From NCBI RefSeq assembly GCF_015693305.1, contig NZ_CP065140.1, positions 186,001 through 250,000 on the forward strand: a stretch of 64,000 bases of DNA. The letters run 5' to 3'. The notes below the pieces were generated by a model. That model was not told the origin of the DNA, did not search any database, and saw nothing but the letters and a program-made list of their open reading frames with translations. Shown here in pieces: positions 27,675-36,466 of the stretch (positions within the stretch are counted from its first letter, which is position 1; each line of letters starts with the position of its first letter). This DNA is from Sphingobium sp. Cam5-1 (GTDB lineage Bacteria; Pseudomonadota; Alphaproteobacteria; Sphingomonadales; Sphingomonadaceae). The position numbers and the translations under genes were made by a program.

Positions 27675-27964
27675 GACTGGTTTGGACTGTCCCGGCAAGC
27701 CTCGACCGGAAACACATTCGCGAATACATAGCACAGGACAACCCCATCGCTGCAATCGCGCTGGATGACCAGTTTGCCGATAAGGCGCGCCGCCTTGTAG
27801 ATTACCCCGGCTTAGGAAGGCCGGGGAGGATGCCGGGAACTCGCGAACTGATCGCCCATCATAACTACATACTGGTTTATGATGTGGCCGGAGAAGCCGT
27901 GCGAATCTTGCGTGTCCTTCATGCACGGCGACAATGGCCGCCCAGCGTTGCAACCGGGGATTAA
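27671..27964 (+). CDS. RelE/ParE-family toxin
   Basis: 97 residues from the GTG at 27671, overlapping the antitoxin stop by 4 bases (GTGA); an upstream in-frame start lies well inside the antitoxin. The fold signature is clear: VWTVPASLDRKHIREYIAQD, NPIAAIALDDQFADKARRL, VDYPGLGRPGRMPGTRELIA, NYILVYDVAGEAVRILRVLH, ARRQWP. ParE members poison gyrase and RelE members cut mRNA; which applies here cannot be told from sequence. Confidence 0.88.
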   Translation: MRLVWTVPASLDRKHIREYIAQDNPIAAIALDDQFADKARRLVDYPGLGRPGRMPGTRELIAHHNYILVYDVAGEAVRILRVLHARRQWPPSVATGD

Positions 27965-27981
27965 GTCAAGGAGCCTGCCAG

Positions 27982-28081
27982 ATGACCGGGCAGACGTTCA
28001 CCCGCTATGACAGCGCCGACTGTCTGGAGACAGAAAGATGTTGCGGCCTATCTTGAAGCCGTAATGAACGAAGAGCGGTAA
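27982..28081 (+). pseudogene. frameshifted remnant of an addiction-module antidote (HigA-like) gene
   Basis: Reading from the ATG at 27982 gives MTGQTFTRYDSADCLETE and then breaks; a shift of one base restores KDVAAYLEAVMNEER followed by a stop. Together these match the N-terminus of the addiction-module antidote family (TRYD.ADYL.TEED.AAYLEA). The helix-turn-helix part is missing. It lies directly after an intact toxin-antitoxin pair and looks like the decayed end of a second module. Confidence 0.7.
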
Positions 28082-28336
28082 TCGGCCGCCGACTATGACG
28101 GTCGGACGGGCGAGGCGGTCCGGTGGGCGCGTGTCGAGATCGGCCAGATGCTTACAAGCAGAAGGATGTGTTCTGCGGCTACGACGCTGCCCTTTTCAAG
28201 CAATCGCAATTAACCGCGTCCCGAGTCCGACACTTGGCCGGGTCAGGCTCGTGGGAAGGCTCGAGCGAATCGTTAATGATTTTCCCTTAGCGGAGGAGGC
28301 GGAGCGGACGGGTCGGGGTGGAAAAAAGCGCTAAAA
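28082..28336. other. decayed sequence between the toxin-antitoxin remnant and the GGDEF-EAL gene
   Basis: Short broken frames only. One reads DAYKQKDVFCGYDAALFK, which looks like coding sequence that has lost its context, but I cannot assign it. Confidence 0.3.
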
Positions 28337-30631
28337 ATGGGTCGGAATTCTGGACAATTGGTCAGCTGGCTGCTTGGCTCGCCACTCGATCCTCCCCCTC
28401 CGCTTGCCGCCGAGCTGAAGAACGGCCTGTTCACCTCCGTGCCCATATTCATGGGCGGGGTATTCAACACGCTGTTGGTCGCGGCCATCGCAGCCTGGCG
28501 CCATCCCACCCCGGTTTTCACGGGCTGGGTCCTTTTCGAAGCCGTTCTGGGCGTGATGCGCCTGACCTGTCTGGTGCGGGGCCGGAAGGCGATTCAGGCG
28601 GAACGGAAGCCGCCGCGTCATGCTGCGGCGCTGCTTTCCTGCGCCTGGTCCGCATCCGTGGGCGTTGGCACCTTCCTTTGCCTCCTGAATGGCGACTGGA
28701 TACTTGCAACGATTGCGTGCCTGTCCGCGGCGGCGATGATCTGCGGGATATGCCTGAGGAACTTCGGCACGCCCAGGCTGGCTGTCTTGATGGTCTGCGC
28801 GACGGTAGCCCCCTGCGCGATCGCGGGGTTGCTCGTGTCCGAACCGGTCCTGACGGTCATCAGCCTTCAGCTTCCGGTCTTTACATGGACCATCTTTATC
28901 GCGTCGTTCGGCCTTCACAAGATGCTCGTGTCCCGGATGGTCGCCTTGAGCGAACTCGAGCGCAGCCAGTCGCTCAATCGCACCATTCTGCAATCGAGTC
29001 CCGAGCCTACCTTTCTCCTTGATGAGGCGCATCGACTGATCTTTTCCAACCCGCCGGGCCGGGAGTTGTTTGGAGAGGATGTGGCCTATGGCGAGCCATG
29101 GTTGTTCATGCTTCCCGCAGGCGACCGGGCGCGGGCTGAGGCGGTGCTTGAGCGGGCCCGGTCCGATCCTGCCAATCTGGTTGTCGAGTTGACCCGTCCT
29201 TCCGGTTCGAGCGCCTGGTTTGATATTGTCATCAACCGGACCGCAGCCGCATTGAAAGGCTTTGTCGTCGTCGCGCGCGATATCAGCGACCAGAAGGTGT
29301 CGGAGGAACGGGCGATCTGGATGGCCCGGCATGACGCGCTGACGGGACTGCCAAACCGCACCATATTGCAGGACCGGCTGGACAAAATTCTCGATCGTGG
29401 CGAGGCATCGGCCGGCGCAGCGTTGCTGATCGTCGATGTCGATAATTTCAAGACCATCAACGACAGCTTCGGACATGATTGCGGCGACGCGTTGCTGTGC
29501 ACGGTAGCGCAGAGATTGCGCGCGACCCTCCGCGCAGACGATCTGGTGGCAAGAACGGGCGGCGACGAATTCACGCTTGTCATCGCCGCCGCCTGCGAAG
29601 CGGACGTGATGGAGACTGCCCGGCGGATTTACGGGCAGCTGGAGGCGCCGATGCGCCATCGAGGACTGCTGGTCGAATGCGGTGTAAGCATCGGGGCGAG
29701 CCTTGTCCCGCGCGATGGACGGAAACGTTCCGACATATTGAAGGCTGCGGACGTCGCCCTGTACGCGGCCAAGACGGACGGCCGCGGCCAGATCAAGATC
29801 TTTTCGCCTGCGATGCTGATTGAAGCGGAAAAGCCCAGGGCGATGATCGCATCTGCCCGGGACGCGCTGCAGCGCGACGCGGTCCTTCCCTATTATCAAC
29901 CCAAGGTGTCGCTGTACGACGGCAGGACCGTGGGCTTTGAAGCCTTGCTCCGCTGGCGGGACAAGGCAGGAACGATACGAAGCGCCGAGGCGCTTGTGGC
30001 CGCATTTGAGGATCCGACCCTGGGCGCCATGTTGAGCGATCGCATGCTGGCGCGAATTCTGGACGATATTGAACGGTGGGCGGGGGCAGGCGTGCCCTTT
30101 GGCCATGTGGCGTTCAACGTGAGCGGCATCGACCTGCGCCGACCGGCCTTTGCAGAGACGATACGCGCTCATTTGGTGTCTAGAAGCCTCCCGCCGCAAT
30201 GTCTGCAGATTGAGGTCACCGAGCAGGTCTTTCTGGGCCGTGGTTCGGACCAGGTGCAAGAGGCGCTGCAGCGACTGAGCGACTGCGGGATACGGATTGC
30301 GCTCGATGACTTCGGGACTGGCTATGGCTCGCTGTCGTGCCTCAATCGCTTTCCTGTCGACGCCCTCAAGGTCGATCGCTCGTTCGTCCGGCAGGTCGGT
30401 CGCGGGAGGGATGCGGAGGTCATTGCCTCGGCGATCATCGGCATGGGCCGCTCGCTCGGCCTCGAAATCGTTGCCGAAGGCATCGAAACCGCTGCCCAGG
30501 AAGCCTATCTGATGAATGCAGGATGCGACCTGGGACAAGGGTTTCTCTATTCGCCGGCCATCCCCGCTGACGGCGTGCCCGCCATCCTTGCGCATCAGGG
30601 CCAGGGTCTGCGGCAGGCGCTGCGAGCATAG
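28337..30631 (+). CDS. membrane GGDEF-EAL bifunctional c-di-GMP enzyme with PAS domain
   Basis: 764 residues. Four to six hydrophobic segments fill about 35-205. A PAS-like domain follows (ILQSSPEPTFLLDEAHRLIF, about 220-330). The GGDEF domain (about 335-500) has DALTGLPNRTILQDRL, DVDNFKTINDSFGHDCGD and an intact TGGDEF. The EAL domain (about 515-755) has EALLRW, FNVSGIDL, EVTEQVF, LDDFGTGYGS, KVDRSFV and VAEGIET. Both halves look catalytically competent. It is likely an inner-membrane sensor that tunes c-di-GMP. Confidence 0.92.
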   Translation: MGRNSGQLVSWLLGSPLDPPPPLAAELKNGLFTSVPIFMGGVFNTLLVAAIAAWRHPTPVFTGWVLFEAVLGVMRLTCLVRGRKAIQAERKPPRHAAALLSCAWSASVGVGTFLCLLNGDWILATIACLSAAAMICGICLRNFGTPRLAVLMVCATVAPCAIAGLLVSEPVLTVISLQLPVFTWTIFIASFGLHKMLVSRMVALSELERSQSLNRTILQSSPEPTFLLDEAHRLIFSNPPGRELFGEDVAYGEPWLFMLPAGDRARAEAVLERARSDPANLVVELTRPSGSSAWFDIVINRTAAALKGFVVVARDISDQKVSEERAIWMARHDALTGLPNRTILQDRLDKILDRGEASAGAALLIVDVDNFKTINDSFGHDCGDALLCTVAQRLRATLRADDLVARTGGDEFTLVIAAACEADVMETARRIYGQLEAPMRHRGLLVECGVSIGASLVPRDGRKRSDILKAADVALYAAKTDGRGQIKIFSPAMLIEAEKPRAMIASARDALQRDAVLPYYQPKVSLYDGRTVGFEALLRWRDKAGTIRSAEALVAAFEDPTLGAMLSDRMLARILDDIERWAGAGVPFGHVAFNVSGIDLRRPAFAETIRAHLVSRSLPPQCLQIEVTEQVFLGRGSDQVQEALQRLSDCGIRIALDDFGTGYGSLSCLNRFPVDALKVDRSFVRQVGRGRDAEVIASAIIGMGRSLGLEIVAEGIETAAQEAYLMNAGCDLGQGFLYSPAIPADGVPAILAHQGQGLRQALRA

Positions 30632-30844
30632 GTGGGCGGGGCACTTTACGGCCTGTCGTGACCGGATCCAAAAGCAGGTACGAAGGCGGTGCGCGGCAGG
30701 GGAATGCTGCTCTGCGGACGGACTGCTCCGCTCCTATCGCTTGAGCCATCCTGCTCATTTCGCAAACAGGGGTCCCATCTTCAATATTTTGTTACGGTTC
30801 GCATTTACCTCATTCATCGATATCATTCGCGAGGGACATGGAGG

Positions 30845-31318
30845 ATGATTTTGAAGCTTGCCGCGTTCACGCTTGGGTTGACGGTTGCGACAGGCGCCGC
30901 TGCCGCTCCGCTCCATCTCGTTTGCCTGGGCAATGGCTCGGCCAACAGGATCACCAGCAGTTCCGGTTCCGCTTGGGCCAGCAACGGCGCATCGGCCTGG
31001 GGGCAGGTGATCGGCACCCGCGACGTTCCTTTTGACGATCAGGTCAATATCGAGCTGGCGGACGACGGGACAGGTCAGATAAGGATGCCTCGCGCCATGT
31101 TGCCGAAAATCCGCGGGGGAAAAGACGGCTGGTTCGAGATCAGGGATGTCGTCAAGGGCCAGGATGAAATAACCGGCACCGTGCAGGTCAATGTTTTCAA
31201 CTCCCCCAAGCTGCGGATCGACCGCATTCGCGGCCATGTCAGCCTCAGCGGAAAATCCGGCGATTATGCAGGGATCTGCCAGCCTTTTGATCCCGCCACG
31301 GTCCAGCGGGCATTCTGA
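30845..31318 (+). CDS. conserved exported protein of unknown function
   Basis: 157 residues from the ATG at 30845, preceded by GGAGG-like sequence (ATGGAGG). A signal peptide (MILKLAAFTLGLTVATGAAA) is followed by a compact domain (LHLVCLGNGSANRITSSSGS, VPFDDQVNIELADDGTGQIR, GWFEIRDVVKGQDEITGTVQ). It has two Cys, one near each end, that could pair. Probably periplasmic. First of four closely packed small genes. Confidence 0.75.
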   Translation: MILKLAAFTLGLTVATGAAAAPLHLVCLGNGSANRITSSSGSAWASNGASAWGQVIGTRDVPFDDQVNIELADDGTGQIRMPRAMLPKIRGGKDGWFEIRDVVKGQDEITGTVQVNVFNSPKLRIDRIRGHVSLSGKSGDYAGICQPFDPATVQRAF

Positions 31319-31323
31319 TCGTC

Positions 31324-31614
31324 ATGCGGACCAGCCTCATCCTCGCGAACCTGATTGCCTTGCCTGCATCGTTGGTCTCGGCCCATCCGGGTGGATTGAA
31401 CGCGCAGGGTTGCCATAATGACCGCAGAACCGGCGGCTATCACTGCCATCGCGGAGAATCCGTAGCGACCCGCCGCCAGGCTCTGGCCGGTGGTGGAGGG
31501 GCATTTCCCAACTGTGCCTCAGCGCGCGCTGCTGGCGCGGCCCCTGTCGGGGCTGGCGATCCGGGTTATGGACGCCACCTGGACCGCGACGGTGACGGCA
31601 TAGGATGTGAATGA
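31324..31614 (+). CDS. exported excalibur-domain protein
   Basis: 96 residues. Signal peptide (MRTSLILANLIALPASLVSA), then an HxxG..GCH..R.TG.YHCH motif (about 21-42) typical of small YHYH-type proteins, and a C-terminal excalibur domain (FPNCASARAAGAAPVGAGDP, HLDRDGDGIGCE). Excalibur domains have a DxDxDGxxCE calcium-binding-like loop and often accompany extracellular nucleases. It starts 5 bases after the previous stop and overlaps the next gene by 8 bases. Confidence 0.85.
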   Translation: MRTSLILANLIALPASLVSAHPGGLNAQGCHNDRRTGGYHCHRGESVATRRQALAGGGGAFPNCASARAAGAAPVGAGDPGYGRHLDRDGDGIGCE

Positions 31615-31813
31615 TGCATCGGCCCATGCGATAGACCTTGTTGGCATTTTGCTGGAAAATGGAACCTTTCCCATTTTGCGCATGCCCGATGGTGGCGAGT
31701 GGCGGCTGGAAATCCGGAGGCGATACAGGCATCTGCTGGGTATGCGGGTGAAAGTGACGGGCACGAGAAACGGATTCGACATTCTGGCGGTCGACCGTAT
31801 CGAACGGGCATGA
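31607..31813 (+). CDS. DUF5818-like small protein
   Basis: 68 residues beginning with GTG inside the previous gene's end. The pattern VGILLENGTFPILRMPDGGE, WRLEIRRRYRHLLGMRVKVT, GTRNGFDILAVDRIERA looks like a small OB-fold-type barrel, as in sphingomonad DUF5818 proteins. No signal peptide. It overlaps the next gene by 4 bases. Function unknown; family name given from memory of the pattern. Confidence 0.7.
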   Translation: MNDASAHAIDLVGILLENGTFPILRMPDGGEWRLEIRRRYRHLLGMRVKVTGTRNGFDILAVDRIERA

Positions 31814-31998
31814 CACGCGATCAGGAGCTCTGGGGGATGGCGGCCACGCTGCTTCGTCACCATGGCGACAAGGCCCCATTGCGGGTCGCTGAGCGTATCG
31901 GGGCCCTGGCGATGCAGGGGGAGATGGGCGGCGTGGAACTTTGGCGCGAAGTCGCCCGCCGGATGCTCGCCTTGACAGCCCAGGCCGGCAAGGCTTGA
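31810..31998 (+). CDS. DUF6961-like small helical protein
   Basis: 62 residues starting in an ATGA overlap with the previous stop. Helical and charged (MTRDQELWGMAATLLRHHGD, KAPLRVAERIGALAMQGEMG, GVELWREVARRMLAL). This pattern is common as a tiny stand-alone protein in sphingomonads. A second member lies on the opposite strand at 32726-32902. Function unknown. Confidence 0.7.
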   Translation: MTRDQELWGMAATLLRHHGDKAPLRVAERIGALAMQGEMGGVELWREVARRMLALTAQAGKA

Positions 31999-32725
31999 GG
32001 CTCGTTCGTCGCGCTGGCCCGGCTTGTGCATGATGCATGTCCTGCTGCGTTCATGCGCAGGCCGAAACAGGCGTGGCAATTGGTCGTCATCATCTCAGTC
32101 TCTGCCGATGGCGCAGGAATAAAGACCGGGAAGAGAGAATGTCCGTTCCCTTGCTATCATATGATAATTTTCTACGCGGCAGTCATGAATAACAGCGATC
32201 TAAAAGCGATAATTCGTGCGCTTGTAGGCGTGATCGAGCATAATGATGGACAGCGAAGGGCTTTCATCGCCGGATTTGTCTGCGCAGATCTTCCTCTCCA
32301 TTCATCGGAGCGGGCCCCAAGCAATTTTCGTCTCGGACGGCGGACAAGGGAAGCGCTCAAATGAAGCAAATATATTCCTGATCGGACATCCGTCCGCGGT
32401 GCCGCGTAGAGCATGCGTTGAATCAGGCGCAGGACGCACGCTCTAATTCTTGGTTGTCGCATCGCTTCTGCGCAAAAGCGGGTTCCCACTTCTGCGCGCG
32501 ATGCGCTGGGGCAAAAGCTAATCCGACGCGATCGGATCGCAACCCATCCCTGCTCCAGGCACCAGGGGCAGGCAAAGCCGGCAGATTTGATCAGCAAGAT
32601 GCCGGCCTTGAACTTGAGCCGCGATGCGAGCGCATATTTGGGCTGACTTCATGCTTCCGCCTTGTGCGGTTCATGAGGACAAGCCGTGGTTCTTGTGACC
32701 AGGAATAGCGGGATGGTTCCCATTT
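31999..32725. other. gap with a palindromic repeat and one doubtful small frame
   Basis: No convincing gene. A frame at 32185-32364 (MNNSDLKAIIRALVGVIEHN...) has no clear ribosome binding site or family. The middle of the gap holds the palindromic repeat described separately. Confidence 0.35.
32408..32506. repeat. intergenic palindromic repeat of the alphaproteobacterial type
   Basis: Two hairpins in tandem. The first has arms AGAGCATGCG (32408-32417) and CGCACGCTCT (32435-32444), 9 of 10 pairs. The second has arms GCATCGC (32459-32465) and GCGATGC (32498-32504) around AAAGCGGGTTCCCACTTCTG. The GGTTCCCACTT core resembles an abundant dispersed repeat of Rhizobiales and sphingomonads. I saw no second copy in this window. 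Confidence 0.55.
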
Positions 32726-32902
32726 TCAGCGGGCAGCAGGGTGCCAGCCAGGTCTCAGCGTCTCTTCCACCTCCTCCAGAATCGAGAACAATTCAAGCGC
32801 TCCCACGTCATCGTGCCGGGACAAGGCGAGGGCGATCAGCTGCTCCACATAGGGCGGAGCGTGCGCTCCATATTGTCTGACCAGCTCTTTTGCATTCAAC
32901 AT
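32726..32902 (-). CDS. second DUF6961-like small protein
   Basis: 58 residues from the ATG at 32902 to a TGA at 32726-32728. The sequence (MLNAKELVRQYGAHAPPYVE, QLIALALSRHDDVGALELFS, ILEEVEETLRPGWH) shares the pattern LxRxxGxxAPxxVxxxIxxLA with the protein at 31810-31998. Function unknown. Confidence 0.65.
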   Translation of the reverse strand: MLNAKELVRQYGAHAPPYVEQLIALALSRHDDVGALELFSILEEVEETLRPGWHPAAR

Positions 32903-33033
32903 GAGACGCCTTGGCTGATAAATGGTGAAGAACCATAAGCAGTCGGAGCAATCATATCCTGTTGTAAAGGATTGAAAGATGATCCTATCCTCTATTTCAT
33001 AGCATTCATATACGAATCGGAAAAGAGGCGCGG

Positions 33034-33366
33034 ATGGCTGACGTCGATTGGGAAGTCACAGAAAGCGGATCGATTGTGGCGGAGGCTGTGAGCCGCTCAT
33101 TTGTCGCCCCCGCATCATCGCTGGTCGCCATAAGGATCGAGATTTCAGATACTGAAGGAGGCTCTGGCCGCGCGCATCAGTTTTTCGTGACATCTGATCT
33201 GGCCAGGTTGGTCGGCCGCCGATTGATGAAGGCCGCCGATGCCGTGGATCAGTATCGCAGCTGGGAACGCCGATGGCGCCCATCGCGCCTGAAGCTGGGT
33301 TGGACCTCCCGTCATCGTGTAAGCATGAGGGGCCCGCGGCGAAATTATATGGTTGCAGCTGAATGA
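33034..33366 (+). CDS. hypothetical protein
   Basis: 110 residues. The first half could form a beta-rich fold (WEVTESGSIVAEAVSRSFVA, SLVAIRIEISDTEGGSGRAH, QFFVTSDLARLVGRRLMKAA). The C-terminus is very basic (ERRWRPSRLKLGWTSRHRVS). No signal peptide or membrane segment. No ribosome binding site stands out apart from AAAAGAGG upstream. Not recognised. Confidence 0.5.
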   Translation: MADVDWEVTESGSIVAEAVSRSFVAPASSLVAIRIEISDTEGGSGRAHQFFVTSDLARLVGRRLMKAADAVDQYRSWERRWRPSRLKLGWTSRHRVSMRGPRRNYMVAAE

Positions 33367-34048
33367 GAGATGGGCTGCGGCGCTGAGGCTTTTTGAACAG
33401 TCGATTTGACCGTCGTTGGACCTTGCGGCCGTCATTGGTGAATCGATCACTGTCCCCCTTTGTTGCGGCTGTCCCAAGCACAACGGCCCATTTGGGCAAT
33501 TGACGGCTCGTCCGCCGAGAGCGCAAAAAAATGGCCTGGCCAAAAGCCATTCTGATCTTCTGCTGCTTTCCTTCTCATTGGAAATGAGCCTGACGCCCCG
33601 CAAATTTGCGGAACGTGATTGCCTTCTCTCATCGCTCGCGGCCGGCTTGCCCCGAGGGAGCGAGTGCATTGCTGATCCTGTGGCTCGTGGGCCAGCGGGG
33701 AGATCTGCCGGGCCGATGCCCGCGCCCCGGCAATCGGTCTATGCGCCATGGCCTATGCTGACTCCTGATGGTGACGGCCTACCCTCCAGTGGGGGAGCGG
33801 TGGCGGTCGCTCCTGACGGTGAGTGACCATGGAGGCGCGTTCGATGCGGTGAGTTCCGGCTTTGCCGAACCTTGCGTGCCTGCAGTCTGTTCAAACATTC
33901 GCTGGGCAATCGCGCTTCATCGCAAAATTGGAATCCTGAGCTCGTACCCCCGTAGGAGATTTCCGCCGCGTCTGCGGTGGCAATGGCAAGTCAAACATGG
34001 CACAGACGCTCCGATTCCTGGTCCCTTTCCAAAAGGATGCGATCAATC
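33367..34048. other. gap before glmU without recognisable gene
   Basis: About 680 bases with only short overlapping frames on both strands. Promoter of glmU expected near the 3-prime end. Nothing else seen. Confidence 0.35.
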
Positions 34049-35398
34049 GTGACCCTCATTCGCCCACTTGCCGTCATCATTCTTGCCGCAGGGCAGGGCA
34101 CGCGCATGAAGTCGGCCCGGCACAAGGTGCTGCACACTGTCGCCGGCCGTCCCATGCTGCTGCATCTGCTTGCCAGCGTCGGGGAGCTCCAGCCTGAGCG
34201 GCGGATCGTCGTGGTCGGCGCGGGACGCGAGCAGGTCCAAAGAGCGATAGCCGAGACGGACGCGAGAATCGTGGTTCAGGAAGAGCAGTTTGGGACCGGT
34301 CACGCGGTAGCGCAGGCGCGGGATGCGCTTGGCGGCTTTGCGGGCGACATTCTCATTCTCTATGGTGATGTTCCGCTGGTTCGGCCGGAGACGCTGGCGG
34401 CCATGCTCGAGCGCCTCAACCGGGAGGACCAGCCGCGAGCGGTTGTGCTCGGTTTCCGGCCAGCGGATGCTGCGGCCTATGGACGGATCATAGCCGATGG
34501 TGATGGCGTCATTGAAAAAATGGTGGAATATAAGGACGCCGATGCTGCCGAACGCGCGGTGACGCTTTGCAATTCGGGGTTGATGGCCGTTCGGTCGGCC
34601 GACCTGTTTGGGCTGCTCGACAGGATCGGTAATGATAATGCTGCGGGCGAATATTATCTCCCCGACATCGTCATGCTGCCTGGCGCGCCAAGTGCCGTGA
34701 TCGAGGCGGAGGCCTGGGAAGTCGCTGGCGTTAACAGCCGGGTGGAACTGGCCGGGGTCGAGGCTTTGTGGCAGGACCGCCGCCGTGCTGAAGCCATGCG
34801 GGACGGGGCTACGCTGATCGCGCCCGAAACAATATTCTTCAGCTACGACACAGTGCTCGGCCGGGATGTCGTGGTGGAACCGAACGTGGTTTTCGGACCT
34901 GGGGTCACGATTGCGGAGGACGTGACCATCCATGCTTTCTCGCACATCGAAGGCGCCACCATCGGCAAGGGCGCACAGGTCGGCCCCTATGCCCGGCTAA
35001 GACCCGGCGCGGCGATCGGCAGCAAGGCCAAGGTCGGCAATTTCGTCGAGATCAAGCAGGCTGGGCTCGGCGAAGGCGCCAAGGTAAACCACCTGTCCTA
35101 TATCGGGGACACGCAGATAGGCGAGGGCGCCAATGTCGGTGCAGGCACCATAACCTGCAATTATGATGGCTTCCGCAAACACCGGACCGAAATTGGCGCG
35201 GGCGCCTTCATCGGGTCTAACAGCGCCCTGGTGGCGCCGGTGCGTATCGGAAATGGAGCCATCGTCGCGGCGGGGAGCGTCGTGACGCAGGATGTGGCCG
35301 CCGATGCCCTTTGCCTCGTCCGTCCACTTCAGGAAGAAAAGCCGGGCTGGGCTGAACAATTCCGGGAAAAGTCGCAGGCGCGAAAAGCGGCCGGATAA
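34049..35398 (+). CDS. glmU: bifunctional N-acetylglucosamine-1-phosphate uridyltransferase / glucosamine-1-phosphate acetyltransferase
   Basis: 449 residues from the GTG at 34049, which gives the usual family N-terminus (M-T-L-I-R-P-L-A-V); AAGGA lies 11 bases upstream. Upstream in-frame ATGs would add about 4 or 24 unusual residues. The uridyltransferase domain has LAAGQGTRMKSARHKVLH, EEQFGTGHAV and YGDVPLV. The C-terminal left-handed beta helix has the hexapeptide repeats and GPYARLRPGA, NHLSYIGD, GAGTITCNYDG. It makes UDP-GlcNAc for peptidoglycan, LPS and the polysaccharide genes at the end of the window. Confidence 0.96.
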   Translation: MTLIRPLAVIILAAGQGTRMKSARHKVLHTVAGRPMLLHLLASVGELQPERRIVVVGAGREQVQRAIAETDARIVVQEEQFGTGHAVAQARDALGGFAGDILILYGDVPLVRPETLAAMLERLNREDQPRAVVLGFRPADAAAYGRIIADGDGVIEKMVEYKDADAAERAVTLCNSGLMAVRSADLFGLLDRIGNDNAAGEYYLPDIVMLPGAPSAVIEAEAWEVAGVNSRVELAGVEALWQDRRRAEAMRDGATLIAPETIFFSYDTVLGRDVVVEPNVVFGPGVTIAEDVTIHAFSHIEGATIGKGAQVGPYARLRPGAAIGSKAKVGNFVEIKQAGLGEGAKVNHLSYIGDTQIGEGANVGAGTITCNYDGFRKHRTEIGAGAFIGSNSALVAPVRIGNGAIVAAGSVVTQDVAADALCLVRPLQEEKPGWAEQFREKSQARKAAG

Positions 35399-36249
35399 TG
35401 GCACAGCCCTTCAGCTGGCGCTTGATGGGGGCGCTGTTGCTGCTCTTCGCCATGATGGGAGGGGTGATCCTTCGGCTGGTCGGCAACGCCCGGGCGATGC
35501 CGGTCGTCCGTCATCTGGAGATCGCCCTGCCCTTTCCGAAGGACGCGCATCGTCAGCCGATAACGCTCGCGCTCATGACCGATACGCATGTGGGGCCTGA
35601 AAATAGTCCCGAGCGCATGGCGCGCATCGTGGATCAGGTGAATGCGCTCAAGCCCGATCTCGTCGTGCTTGGTGGTGATTATATAGCGGACGCGAAGGGC
35701 GGCGGCGCCTATGGGCCCGCTGCAAGCATCGCGCCATTTGCCCGTTTGCGGGCAAGGCTGGGGGTGGTGGCGGTATTGGGCAATCACGACAGCCCGAGCC
35801 ATTCGCGCATTGACCGGCGTCAATGGCATGACCTGTTCGCCGCGATCGGCATCCGTCTGCTTGACAATCAGGCCGTGCGCCGCGGTCCGCTCGCACTAGG
35901 AGGGCTGCGCGATATTTATACCGGCAGACCGGATATCCCCGGCACGCTCGAGCAGATGCAGGCCCTGGGCGGGGTTCGCGTCGTTTTGTCGCACGGGCCA
36001 GATGTTTTTCCCCAGCTGCCGGATCAGCCCATGCTTGCCCTGGTTGGACACACGCATTGCGGGCAGGTCGCCTTCCCATTCCTCGGCATCGTCAACGTGC
36101 CGTCCCGGTACGGTACGCGCTATGCCTGCGGCATCTATCGTGAGGGCGCCCGGACCATGGTGGTGTCGGGCGGGGTTGGCACCAGCCGTTTGCCCATCAG
36201 GATGCTGGCGCCGCCGGACCTTTGGCTGATCACCATTCATCCGCAGTGA
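35398..36249 (+). CDS. membrane-anchored metallophosphoesterase (YkuE-like)
   Basis: 283 residues. One N-terminal membrane helix (about 8-27), then a calcineurin-type core with all metal-ligand motifs: LMTDTHVGP, LGGDYI, GNHDSPSH, LSHGPDVF and GHTHCGQ. YkuE-type enzymes act on phosphate esters and some on UDP-diacylglucosamine. Its start shares one base with the glmU stop (TAATG), so the two are translationally coupled. Confidence 0.9.
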   Translation: MAQPFSWRLMGALLLLFAMMGGVILRLVGNARAMPVVRHLEIALPFPKDAHRQPITLALMTDTHVGPENSPERMARIVDQVNALKPDLVVLGGDYIADAKGGGAYGPAASIAPFARLRARLGVVAVLGNHDSPSHSRIDRRQWHDLFAAIGIRLLDNQAVRRGPLALGGLRDIYTGRPDIPGTLEQMQALGGVRVVLSHGPDVFPQLPDQPMLALVGHTHCGQVAFPFLGIVNVPSRYGTRYACGIYREGARTMVVSGGVGTSRLPIRMLAPPDLWLITIHPQ

Positions 36250-36466
36250 GCGCTGGCCGGGGCCATCCCGCACCATGCCCGACAGGCTGATCGATCCCCT
36301 CAGACGCCACATCGGAGGACAGGCCGCTGGGGGGTACGGATCCCTTCTGCGCCGGCTATCGCTGGACCGTCAAATCCAGCACGGGACTGAGCATCGAACC
36401 GATCTACATAATTTCATAACCGTCACGAGATTAGGCAGGGGCGTCTTCAAAAAAACGGGGGTAATG

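Noticed and set aside
28331..30595. 754-codon open frame on the minus strand
   Set aside because: It lies entirely antisense to the GGDEF-EAL gene, whose motifs are all intact. The frame is Arg/His/Gln-rich and has no domain, and arises from the high GC content.
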